From Nautiliales bacterium (lineage in GTDB: Bacteria; Campylobacterota; Campylobacteria; Campylobacterales; JAADDX01): DNA of 40,444 nucleotides. Where the stretch lies: the NCBI GenBank assembly GCA_030826765.1, contig JAUUDM010000015.1, positions 1 through 40,444 of the forward strand, given 5' to 3'. Below are positions 8,852 to 16,479 of the stretch, piece after piece. Under the pieces are notes generated by a model. The model was not told where the DNA came from, did not search any database, and worked only from the letters and a program-made list of their open reading frames with translations. The translations under genes and the position numbers were made by a program. Numbering within the stretch: position 1 is the stretch's first letter; every line of letters begins with the position of its first letter.

Positions 8852-9943
8852 ATGGAATGTAGCAGTTTTGGAAAGTGTGGAAGTTGTGTTTTATGGGAAA
8901 TTCCTTATAATAAACAGCTTGAGATGAAAAAAAATAGATTAAAAGAGTTATTTAGAGATTTTGATATTCCTGAAATTGAAGTTATACACGATAAAGACGA
9001 ACACTTCAGAGCTAGAGCTGAATTTAGGGTATGGATAGAAGGGGATAATCTTTTTTATGCAATGAGAAAAAGAAAAGAAGAAGGCAGAGGCGTTGTGCCA
9101 ATTAGCGAGTGTAAAATTGTAGATAAAGCGATTTATGATGTAATGCCAAGTTTACTTAGCGAAATTGAAAAAAATGAAAATTTAAAAAATAAATTATATG
9201 AAATTGATTTTTTAAGCTCTTCATTAGGCGAACTTATTGTAACTTTGATTTATCACAGAAAAGTGGATGAATCTATTGCAGAGGATATTAAAAAATTAAA
9301 AAAACTTTTTCCTAAAATCGATTTTATTGTTAGGAAAAAGGGGCGAAAGTATGTATTTGATAAAAACTATTTAATTGAAGAGCTTGAAATTAACGGCAAA
9401 ATTTATAAATACAAAATTATTGAGAATACTTTTTCTCAGCCAAATAGAAATATAAACAAAAAAATGATAGAGTGGGTTTTAAAAAATGCTAATTTAAAAG
9501 GCGATTTAGTTGAGCTTTATTGTGGTAATGGAAATTTTACAATTCCACTGAGTGAAAAATTTAATAAAATAATTGCAACTGAAATTAATCCAGAGTCAAT
9601 TCAGGCTGCCACTTTTAATGCTGAAATTAACAATAGGAAAAATATTACTTTTCTTGCAATGAGTGCCGCTGAATTTTCTTCACTAAGAGAAAACAATTCT
9701 CCACTTCTTGCAGGTTATGATTTAAAAAATGTTTTTATTGACCCTCCAAGGGCCGGGCTTGATGATAAGTCGCGCAAATTTGTAAATAGTTTTGAAAATA
9801 TAATTTATATCTCTTGTAATCCCGAAACTTTAAAAAGAGATTTAGAAACTTTAGCAAAAAATAGAAAAATAAAAAAATTTGCGTTTTTCGACCAGTTTCC
9901 TTATACAAACCATATGGAATGCGGAGTAATTTTAGAAAAATGA
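8852..9943 (+). CDS. trmA: tRNA (uracil-5-)-methyltransferase, TrmA type, with Fe-S-like cysteine motif
   Basis: TrmA makes 5-methyluridine at position 54 of tRNA. Residues 51 onward resemble TrmA throughout (FRARAEFRVW, then IENTFSQPN). The SAM-binding motif is LVELYCGNGNFTIP, and IDPPRAGLD carries the catalytic Asp297. The nucleophile is Cys322 in ISCNPETL and the general base Glu356 in HMEC. The length of 363 is typical, and there is no TRAM domain. The N-terminus is unusual for TrmA. It has Cys3-x5-Cys9-x2-Cys12, with a further Cys87 in ISECKIVD, the pattern that binds a 4Fe-4S cluster in the rRNA enzymes RlmC and RlmD. Substrate could therefore be tRNA, rRNA or both, with TrmA favoured by the catalytic half. 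Confidence 0.9.
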   Translation: MECSSFGKCGSCVLWEIPYNKQLEMKKNRLKELFRDFDIPEIEVIHDKDEHFRARAEFRVWIEGDNLFYAMRKRKEEGRGVVPISECKIVDKAIYDVMPSLLSEIEKNENLKNKLYEIDFLSSSLGELIVTLIYHRKVDESIAEDIKKLKKLFPKIDFIVRKKGRKYVFDKNYLIEELEINGKIYKYKIIENTFSQPNRNINKKMIEWVLKNANLKGDLVELYCGNGNFTIPLSEKFNKIIATEINPESIQAATFNAEINNRKNITFLAMSAAEFSSLRENNSPLLAGYDLKNVFIDPPRAGLDDKSRKFVNSFENIIYISCNPETLKRDLETLAKNRKIKKFAFFDQFPYTNHMECGVILEK

Positions 9944-10041
9944 GTTTTGCGGATTTAGTAGGAGAGATTTTTTTAATTTTGCTTTTTTTAGGATTAGCTT
10001 TTGGAGTTATTATTGCAGATAGAATAAGGAGAAAAAGATGA
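9940..10041 (+). CDS. Small single-pass membrane protein (33 aa)
   Basis: This short frame fits exactly between trmA and the PanE-like gene. Its ATG overlaps the trmA stop (ATGA) and its TGA overlaps the next ATG in the same way. The product, beginning MSFADLVGEIFLILLFLGL and ending ADRIRRKR, has one hydrophobic helix of about 20 residues and a basic tail, so the C-terminus should be cytoplasmic. The ribosome binding site of the next gene (AAGGAGA) lies inside its last codons. A GGAG lies about 12 bases upstream of its own start. I know no family for it. The perfect fit at both ends is the main evidence that it is translated. Confidence 0.65.
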   Translation: MSFADLVGEIFLILLFLGLAFGVIIADRIRRKR

Positions 10042-10832
10042 AAATTTTAATAATTGGGGCTGGCGGAGTTGGAGGATATTTAGCTTATAAACTCAAAAAA
10101 TGCGGACATTATGTAAGTGCGGTTAATTCTAAAGGAGAAGTTAAAAAATTAAAAGTTAAAGATGTAGATAAAGAGGATGAAGTTGAATTAAATCCTATTT
10201 GTGAAAATTATGATGTTGTGTTTATTACTACAAAAAGTTATCATTTAGATGAAGTTATTGAAAAATATAGAGATTTGCTAAAAAATTCGGTAGTTGTACC
10301 TATTTTAAACGGAATAGGGCATTTTGAAAAATTTAAGGATTTTAATTTTAAAAAAGCCTGTATTTACATACTATCAAATAAAGAAAACGGGATAATTTAC
10401 AAAAAAACACCTCTTTTTTATTTATGCGTTGAAGATGATGAGGTTTTGAGAAAAATTTTTGAAAAATGCGATTTGAAAGTAAAATTTTCAAAAAATATTG
10501 ATAAAGACATATGGAAAAAATATCTTTTTATTTCTACGTTTGCTACATTGCAAAGTTTTTATAAAAAGCCTACGGGCTGGATTATGGAAGAAAAAAAAGA
10601 TGAAGTTGAGAAATTTTTAGATGAAGTTATAAGAATTGCAAAAGAAGAGGGCATTGATTTAGCTGAAGAAAAAGAAAAAGTTATAAAACAGGCTTTAAAT
10701 ATTCCATATAATTCAAAAATGAGTATGCAAATTGATTTTGAAAAAGGTAGTATTACAGAAGTTGATAATTTAACAGGATTTTTAGCTAAGAAAAGTGAAT
10801 TTATTGATAAATTTTATCGTAAATTAATATAA
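10038..10832 (+). CDS. panE: Ketopantoate reductase family protein (PanE/ApbA-like)
   Basis: The family reduces 2-dehydropantoate to pantoate with NADPH in pantothenate synthesis. The 264 residues start with a Rossmann motif (GAGGVGGYLA, 7-16) and have TTKSY with Lys66, PILNGIG with Asn91, a Trp-Lys-Lys at 159-161 matching the catalytic lysine region, and EVDNLTG with Glu241. The asparagines that follow the catalytic lysine in E. coli PanE are replaced here by Ser/Thr (ISTFAT), so the substrate could differ. The start follows AAGGAGA inside the small upstream gene. Confidence 0.75.
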   Translation: MKILIIGAGGVGGYLAYKLKKCGHYVSAVNSKGEVKKLKVKDVDKEDEVELNPICENYDVVFITTKSYHLDEVIEKYRDLLKNSVVVPILNGIGHFEKFKDFNFKKACIYILSNKENGIIYKKTPLFYLCVEDDEVLRKIFEKCDLKVKFSKNIDKDIWKKYLFISTFATLQSFYKKPTGWIMEEKKDEVEKFLDEVIRIAKEEGIDLAEEKEKVIKQALNIPYNSKMSMQIDFEKGSITEVDNLTGFLAKKSEFIDKFYRKLI

Positions 10833-10841
10833 GGAAAAATA

Positions 10842-11516
10842 ATGGTAGGTTTTCAAGAAGACGGGGAAAAAGTTTTTAAATTTATAAGAAGTATAAGAAG
10901 TCTTGATGAATATAAATTAGATATTTTAAATTCTGTAATAGGAGAGAAATTAAAAAACGATAAAGAGTTTTTTGAAAAGTTAATGGATTATTATAGTTTT
11001 GGAGTATTTTTTAAATATGCAGGAGAGAAGTTAAAAAGTGATAGAAAATTTATTTTAAAACTTTTAAAAAAATATCCAAGTTGTTTTGAATATGTTGATG
11101 ATAAGTTTAAAAAGGATGAAGATATTGTAAGACTTGCTGTAAAAGAGTTTGGACTTAATTTAGAATTTGTAGATGAGAAATTTAAAAAAGATAGAGATTT
11201 AGTTTTAATGGCTGTTAGAGATTGCGGTTTGGCAATAAAATATGCAGATGAAGAGTTGCAAAAAGATAGAGAAATTGTGCTTGAAGCAATTAAAGAAGAT
11301 GGATTAATATTAAGTGAATTAAGAGATGAATTTAAAAAAGATAAAGAAATTGTAAAACTTGCATTGGAAAATAGTGAAGGTATTGCAATTGAATATGTAG
11401 ATGAAACATTACAAAATGACCCTGAAATAATAGAGATATTTGAAAAAATAAAAAAAGAAGTCTGTAAAAAAGTAGGAATGACGGATGCTGAATGTGATGA
11501 ATTTTACAGCCTCTAA
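10842..11516 (+). CDS. DUF4116 repeat protein, first copy
   Basis: This 224-residue protein consists mostly of tandem repeats of about 25 residues, seen best from 75 to 195. Each has the form D-E-x-F/L-K-K-D-x-E/D-I-V-x-x-A-V-K-x-x-G followed by a hydrophobic end such as LEFV or IKYA. This is the DUF4116 pattern, probably a helical solenoid. No signal peptide or membrane helix is visible. Its function is unknown; such repeats usually mediate binding. It follows the PanE-like gene by nine bases with its own AAGGAAAA site, and its last codons overlap a second gene of the same family. Confidence 0.85.
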   Translation: MVGFQEDGEKVFKFIRSIRSLDEYKLDILNSVIGEKLKNDKEFFEKLMDYYSFGVFFKYAGEKLKSDRKFILKLLKKYPSCFEYVDDKFKKDEDIVRLAVKEFGLNLEFVDEKFKKDRDLVLMAVRDCGLAIKYADEELQKDREIVLEAIKEDGLILSELRDEFKKDKEIVKLALENSEGIAIEYVDETLQNDPEIIEIFEKIKKEVCKKVGMTDAECDEFYSL

Positions 11517-11958
11517 CAGTAGAAAAGAAAGTTTGTATCATATACGAGATGAATTTAAAAATAATAAAGAAAAAGTTTTAGAGTTGTTAGAAGAATATCC
11601 TGCTGATTGGATTTTAGAATTGGTAGATGAATCTTTAAAAGATGATGAAGAAATTATTTTAAAGGCAATAGAGGAAAGTGGCGAAGGGTTAGAATATGCA
11701 AGCGAAAGACTTAAAAATAATAAAGATTTTATTCTTAAAGTAATAGATTTAGCCCCTTGGGAATTTAAAAATGTTCCTCCTACTTTAAGAAGAGATATAG
11801 ATGTTGTTTTATTGGCTTATGATACTTATGATGATAATGAAATATGGAAATACCTTGATAAAGATATAAAAGAAAAAGTTTTGCAAATAGAGAGTATAGA
11901 TGAGAAAAAATTTAGTCTAAAAAAAATATTGAATAAATTATATATAAAATTGATTTAA
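11485..11958 (+). CDS. DUF4116 repeat protein, second copy
   Basis: The 157 residues contain further repeats of the same kind (VDESLKDDEEIILKAIEESG, then ASERLKNNKDFILKVID) and a more diverged C-terminal part. It starts inside the end of the first copy in the +1 frame, overlapping by 32 bases. The ATG at 11485 has AGGA eight bases upstream. An ATG five codons later is an alternative. The arrangement fits either tandem duplication or an older longer gene divided by a frameshift. Confidence 0.8.
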   Translation: MLNVMNFTASNSRKESLYHIRDEFKNNKEKVLELLEEYPADWILELVDESLKDDEEIILKAIEESGEGLEYASERLKNNKDFILKVIDLAPWEFKNVPPTLRRDIDVVLLAYDTYDDNEIWKYLDKDIKEKVLQIESIDEKKFSLKKILNKLYIKLI

Positions 11959-12261
11959 ATAGCTGAATCAAATATTTATTTCTAAATTTGAATATATTGT
12001 TTAATTATTATCTTAAATGTTATAGTTATTTTATAATTAATTCCTATGCTTATTTTCTTCCTTATTACTTTTTTTCAATATATCATATCATTTTTGTTAT
12101 AGTAGCTTTATCAAATAGATCGTTATAGAAATATAAAAAATAAAGAATGCATATATAATGCTTAGAATTAAAAGTAAATGATATACTTTAAGTAAAACTT
12201 TTAATTTTTAGGGATTTTTTTGCATAAAAAAGGGAATTTATTGATAAATGTTATCAAGAAT
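11959..12261. other. AT-rich intergenic region between convergent genes
   Basis: No convincing coding frame was found in these 303 bases, which separate the convergent DUF4116 and GGDEF-EAL genes. Near the right end lies a perfect 7-bp hairpin, TTGATAA-ATG-TTATCAA (12241-12257). On the minus strand it is followed nine bases later by a run of six T (12228-12233 region), so it may terminate the GGDEF-EAL transcript. The rest is low-complexity A/T with no recognised element. Confidence 0.5.
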
Positions 12262-12891
12262 TTAGGAATTAAAATTTTTTAAAAATTCCAATGCCTCTTC
12301 AAAAGGCATAGGTTTTGCATAATAATATCCTTGGATATAATCAACTTCCAATTTTTTTAGGATTTCAACTTGTTCTTTTGTTTCCACTCCTTCAGCTACT
12401 GTTTTCATATTTAACAGTTTTGCCATTTCGATAGTGCTTTTTACAATTGCATAATTTTTTTCTTTTTTGGTTATATCATCGATAAAAGTTTTGTCAATTT
12501 TAATAATATCAATAGGTAATTCTTTTAAATATTTTAAAGATGAATGGCCGGTACCATAGTCATCAAGAGCTACTTTTATACCTAATTTGTGGAGGTAATT
12601 TAATTGATTAATCGCTATATTAATATCTTCCATTACAGCACTTTCTGTAACTTCTATTTCAACACAAGTGTTATTTGTTAAATTATTTTTTATTTTGGTT
12701 TCAATCTGTTTTGTTAATATATTTTGTTTAAAATGTTTTGCTGATATATTAATTGCTATAGAAACATCTTTAAAATTGTTTTTACATAAAATTTTTAAAA
12801 TTCTATTGACTTCATCCAAAATTATTTCAGTTATAGGTACAATTAATTCTGAATTTTCTGCAATAGGAATAAATTTAAAAGGAGGAATCAT
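12262..12891 (-). CDS. EAL phosphodiesterase domain fragment downstream of the internal TGA
   Basis: This 209-residue frame carries most of an EAL domain: NISAKHF, EVTESAVM, the metal-binding ALDDYGTGHSSL, IKIDKTFI, AEGVET and the terminal QGYYYAKPMPF. It lacks the first strand and the EAL glutamate itself, which sit before the TGA. The first ATG follows AAGGG by a single base, too close for good initiation. Expression alone is doubtful, and a fragment without the first glutamate should not be active. Confidence 0.5.
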   Translation of the reverse strand: MIPPFKFIPIAENSELIVPITEIILDEVNRILKILCKNNFKDVSIAINISAKHFKQNILTKQIETKIKNNLTNNTCVEIEVTESAVMEDINIAINQLNYLHKLGIKVALDDYGTGHSSLKYLKELPIDIIKIDKTFIDDITKKEKNYAIVKSTIEMAKLLNMKTVAEGVETKEQVEILKKLEVDYIQGYYYAKPMPFEEALEFLKNFNS

Positions 12892-12909
12892 TCCCTTTTG
12901 AGGATGCAG

Positions 12910-13662
12910 TCATCTTATTAATGTTTCAAAATCTGCCACTTTATTTTCTTTTATATCAATTTTTGGTTGTAAATATAATACAAATTCTTTGTTTTCAATG
13001 ACATTTACAAATTCTTTTTTTATTTCTATTTTTTCAAGGATTTCTTGGTACATTTTTTCATCAAAAAGCATCGCTTTATTTTTACCTATTTCTTTTGCTT
13101 TATAAAGGGCTACTTCAGCTTTTTTAAAAAGTTCTTTTGCTTCATTTCCATTAATTGGGTATAAAGAAATTCCTATACTGGAGGTTATGTGAACAGTATT
13201 TAAATTGATTTTAATAGGTTTTTGAATTTCATTTAATAAATTTTGAGCTTGTTCTAAAGCTTCTTCAGGAGTGGAAATAGATGGCGCTATAATACCAAAT
13301 TCATCTCCTCCAAATCTTGCAATAATGTCATAATGTCTAAATGAATTTTTTAACTCTTTTGCAACTCCTTTTAAAACTTCATCACCTTTTTCGTGTCCAT
13401 AAATATCATTTACTGCTTTAAAATTATTTAAATCTATAAAAACCAAAGCAACTACTAAATTTTCTCTTTTAGCTTCATCTAATAAATTTATTCCAACTTC
13501 TTCTAAATAAGCTCTATTATAAAGTCCTGTCAAAGGGTCTTTTATAGCTTTTTGAAAATTTTCTTCTATTAAAGTTTCTTGATAAGAAGTAAAATAATCA
13601 TATTTTTGCGTTACAATAGTTAAAAGATTTTGAAGTATTCGAATCTTTATTTGTTCTCTCAT
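12910..13662 (-). CDS. Diguanylate cyclase (GGDEF) domain part of the interrupted gene
   Basis: This upstream portion can be translated alone as 250 residues. The GGDEF motif is intact (118-122 in RFGGDEFGII), and an RxxD product-inhibition site precedes it by five residues (Arg109-Asp112). KDPLTGLYNR (41-50) marks the domain start. After about 225 the protein enters the first strand of the EAL domain (FVLYLQPKID, ADFETLIR) and stops. It could make c-di-GMP by itself. Its ATG overlaps the stop of the FIST gene by one base (TAATG), which points to coupled translation and a sensor-effector relation. Confidence 0.85.
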   Translation of the reverse strand: MREQIKIRILQNLLTIVTQKYDYFTSYQETLIEENFQKAIKDPLTGLYNRAYLEEVGINLLDEAKRENLVVALVFIDLNNFKAVNDIYGHEKGDEVLKGVAKELKNSFRHYDIIARFGGDEFGIIAPSISTPEEALEQAQNLLNEIQKPIKINLNTVHITSSIGISLYPINGNEAKELFKKAEVALYKAKEIGKNKAMLFDEKMYQEILEKIEIKKEFVNVIENKEFVLYLQPKIDIKENKVADFETLIR

Positions 13663-14789
13663 TATCTTTCCTTCATAATAACTGGCAGTGAAGTTTCATT
13701 ATAAAAAACTAATTTATTTCTTTGAACATCAGGACCAATTTCTCCAAATGTAAAAAACCCAAAAAGATGAGTATTAAAAGTTTTTGTATAAATTTTATTT
13801 TCTTCTGTTGATTTATCTTCTAATACATATTGTCTTGCTATACAAGAAAAATTTAAACATACTTCTGGAAAAGGAAGTTTTTCTATTGTTTGTTTAGCTA
13901 TTTTCTCATCTTCTTGTAATAAATCTATATAGGTAGCAAAAGACATTTTAAAATGTTTTCCTTGTTCTATATTCGCAAAAAATTCTACATACTCATCTGT
14001 TATATTACTTATTGTTCTTGTTGCTGAAATATAATTATCTTCTTCATCAATTATATAAATCGGTGTGTACCATAAATATCGAATATCTGGATTTTCTATA
14101 TTAGTAAATAATTTTTTGACCATATACGCAAAGTTTTTACCATCATCTACTAAATAAATTCTATTATTTTGAGCTTTTGTAATTTTATAAGTAATTCCAT
14201 AAGGTTTAAATCCTAATGAAACTCCAACTTCTGCATCTACATTTTCAAAACTTAAAATAATAAGACCCTTATTTAAAATTTTATTTTCAGTAAAAATATT
14301 TAATATAAGTTCATTTTCTACTTCCATACCACTTGCTACTCCACCTGCTATATTATCAACCGGTGAATAATTAATATTTTTTGAAATTTTTTCTATAAAT
14401 GAATTTATTCTCCCGTTAGAATAATTTGCAAAAATCAAATGAAATTTATCTTGATTGTTATTTAAATAATCAGAAGTTTTTAAAATATCTTCATTTTTGA
14501 TATCTTCTACAAAAAATTTTGATACTTTTCCACTCTTCTCAAAATTTATAGCCAACATAACTACACTTTTATTTTGAACTTCATTATCACAAAAACTATC
14601 AATTGCGTGAAAAGCAATATAATTATTAGTTTTAAAAATTTTTTGAATAGTTTCATTTATAGCATAATTAAATACTGGAGAAATTGCAAATATTAAAAAA
14701 TCAAAATCAACTCTTTCAAGTTTTTCTTTTAACTCTTCAAGTGCAAATAAAAATGTTTCTTTATCAGATGATAAAACTTTTGTATACAT
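13662..14789 (-). CDS. FIST domain sensory protein
   Basis: FIST proteins are predicted sensors of small ligands, possibly amino acids, and often sit beside signalling enzymes. The N-terminal FIST part (about 25-215) shows alternating strands and the NIAGGVASGM segment. The FIST_C part (about 230-370) ends FGFFTFGEIG, then FYNETSLPVI, the typical close of the family. No membrane segment is seen. A GTG four codons upstream (14801) is possible, but a -10 box (TATAAT, 14818-14813) would put the RNA start almost on top of it. The ATG at 14789 was preferred. The next gene is a GGDEF-EAL protein overlapping by one base, so this is likely its input. Confidence 0.85.
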   Translation of the reverse strand: MYTKVLSSDKETFLFALEELKEKLERVDFDFLIFAISPVFNYAINETIQKIFKTNNYIAFHAIDSFCDNEVQNKSVVMLAINFEKSGKVSKFFVEDIKNEDILKTSDYLNNNQDKFHLIFANYSNGRINSFIEKISKNINYSPVDNIAGGVASGMEVENELILNIFTENKILNKGLIILSFENVDAEVGVSLGFKPYGITYKITKAQNNRIYLVDDGKNFAYMVKKLFTNIENPDIRYLWYTPIYIIDEEDNYISATRTISNITDEYVEFFANIEQGKHFKMSFATYIDLLQEDEKIAKQTIEKLPFPEVCLNFSCIARQYVLEDKSTEENKIYTKTFNTHLFGFFTFGEIGPDVQRNKLVFYNETSLPVIMKER

Positions 14790-14812
14790 TCTATTACTCA
14801 CTTTTTTTTATT

Positions 14813-14818
14813 ATTATA
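14813..14818 (-). promoter_or_regulatory. -10 box for the FIST / GGDEF-EAL operon
   Basis: TATAAT reads on the minus strand about 25 bases before the preferred FIST start codon, in the 38-50 base gap after the transporter gene. No -35 box is evident, which is common in Campylobacterota sigma-70 promoters. Transcription would begin near 14806. Confidence 0.5.
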
Positions 14819-14839
14819 ACTTAAAATTTATAAAAAAAT

Positions 14840-16465
14840 CTATAAAAAAAGCACATTACGCAAAGATTTTGTAAAACTTTTTACAAGATGTATATCATTT
14901 ATTGCCATTGGTGTTATGTGAGAATTAACAGATGGATTTTTTGCAATATCCTCAATAATTTGTATACTATTTTTATATGATAAAGATATTCTTTTATAAA
15001 TTTCTTCCATTTCTTCAATTAATTTTTCATCCCCTTTTCTTGCCCCATGAAAAACTAAAACACTTTTAAGAATCTGATAACGAATATTTTTATAAAAATC
15101 TTTTTCTTCTATACTTTTCAAAGAATAAAAAATATCTAAATCATAAAGCATATCTTTAATCGATTTTGAAGCAGTAGCTAAATAATTAACTTTTTGAAAA
15201 ATCTTATTTAATTGCTCTTTTTCTGATTCAGAACTTACTTTGTTTGATAATTTAGAACTAAATTTATAAATCTCACCTTCAAGTTTACGAATATTATCAT
15301 AAAGTTTATCATATTGAATACTAAAATTTTCATTATATTCTTCTAATAATTTACTTACATTTGCCCCTTTTTCTAAAGCTTTTGGTGGTGGGACATTTAT
15401 AGCAAGAAGTGCAAATTCTTCAATCTTATCTTCTAAATGTTCTATCTCTTTTTGCAAAGCATATAATGCCAAATCCGGAATATTTATTGATACATTATGA
15501 ATAAATTCAGTTACATGTAATTCTTCTTTTTTAAAAAATTTATTTAAAAAGTTTGTCAAAATATCAATAAATGGATACCAAATCAAAACACCTAAAACAT
15601 TAAAAAGTGTATGAAAAACTGCTATTTGCACAACTGCATCAAGTGAATGAGCAAAACGTTGCACTATCCAAATAAGCCAAGGTAAGATTAAAAGTGTAAC
15701 TACTCCGGTAGAAACATTAAAAATCAAATGTGCCAAAGCTGTTCTTTTTTTATAAGGAATACCCCCAATAGCTCCTAAAATTGCTGTAACAGTCGTCCCT
15801 ATATTTGCACCTACAACAAAAGCAGCAGCAGCTTCAAAACTTATCATATTAGTAAAAAGAGCACTTTGAGCGATAGCTATGGAAGCAGAACTTGATTGTA
15901 TAATAGAAGTAATAACTAAACCTAATATTGCATACATATAATAATTTGAAAATCTATAAGAACTAATATCAAAGTTTTTAGAAATTACACTAAAACTATC
16001 TTTCATTCCTTCTAAACCCAAAAATATAAGTCCAAAACCAACTAATATTCCAAAATAGTTTTTCCATTTTCCTTCTTCATCAGCCAATACACTTCCAAGA
16101 CCACCTATACCTATAAAAATATAAGAAAGAAGTTTTATATCCATCTTAAAACCAACTAACGCAACTATCCAAGCAGTTACAGTTGTTCCAATATTTGCTC
16201 CCAAAATAATAGCAATAGCACTATTTAAACTCATTAAACCAGCACCAATCAGTGAAAGAGCCATCAAAGTTACTACTGAAGAGCTTTGAAAAATTGCTGT
16301 TGAAATAAAGCCTGTTAAAAGAGCTTTAAAATGTGTAGATGTTGCATTTTCTACCATCGATTTAAAAGAGTTCCCTGCAGAAATTTTTATTTGATTTTCT
16401 AAAAAAATCATTCCAAATAAAAATAGACCTAAGGATGCAAACACTTCTATAAAAATACTAAACAT
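14840..16465 (-). CDS. Na/Pi cotransporter family protein with C-terminal PhoU-like domain
   Basis: The 541 residues comprise two inverted transporter halves, each with the QSSS signature (AIFQSSSVVTLMALSL near 55; SIIQSSSASIAIAQSA near 190). A cytoplasmic helical PhoU-like domain follows (about 335-540). Family members import phosphate with sodium; the PhoU-like tail may gate activity. It starts 14 bases after the TSUP gene, so the two probably share a transcript. The substrate is inferred from the family only. Confidence 0.88.
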   Translation of the reverse strand: MFSIFIEVFASLGLFLFGMIFLENQIKISAGNSFKSMVENATSTHFKALLTGFISTAIFQSSSVVTLMALSLIGAGLMSLNSAIAIILGANIGTTVTAWIVALVGFKMDIKLLSYIFIGIGGLGSVLADEEGKWKNYFGILVGFGLIFLGLEGMKDSFSVISKNFDISSYRFSNYYMYAILGLVITSIIQSSSASIAIAQSALFTNMISFEAAAAFVVGANIGTTVTAILGAIGGIPYKKRTALAHLIFNVSTGVVTLLILPWLIWIVQRFAHSLDAVVQIAVFHTLFNVLGVLIWYPFIDILTNFLNKFFKKEELHVTEFIHNVSINIPDLALYALQKEIEHLEDKIEEFALLAINVPPPKALEKGANVSKLLEEYNENFSIQYDKLYDNIRKLEGEIYKFSSKLSNKVSSESEKEQLNKIFQKVNYLATASKSIKDMLYDLDIFYSLKSIEEKDFYKNIRYQILKSVLVFHGARKGDEKLIEEMEEIYKRISLSYKNSIQIIEDIAKNPSVNSHITPMAINDIHLVKSFTKSLRNVLFL

Positions 16466-16479
16466 AAAAAATTATCTCT

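Larger units (their letters stand above)
12262..13662 (-). pseudogene. GGDEF-EAL cyclic-di-GMP protein interrupted by an in-frame TGA
   Basis: Read as one frame, these 466 codons encode a diguanylate cyclase domain followed by a c-di-GMP phosphodiesterase (EAL) domain. At codon 251 a TGA (12909-12911) stands where EAL proteins normally have Trp, directly after the ETLIR form of the EAL motif; the frame then continues LHPQKGMIPPFKFIP with no shift. Changing TGA to TGG would restore a standard protein. All other catalytic landmarks on both sides are intact, so the stop must be recent, suppressed or a sequence error. TGA is an ordinary stop elsewhere in this window (motB, trmA, folD, lepB), so genome-wide recoding is not the explanation. 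Confidence 0.8.

Noticed and set aside
11959-12261. A small RNA or short peptide gene in the 303-base gap
   Set aside because: Promoter-like TATAAT strings occur, but no frame with a ribosome binding site or a stable GC-rich structure supports it; only the hairpin at 12241-12257 was kept.
12262-13662. Genome-wide reading of TGA as tryptophan
   Set aside because: Other genes here end with TGA at family-typical lengths (motB, trmA, mnmG, folD, lepB) and use TGG for tryptophan.
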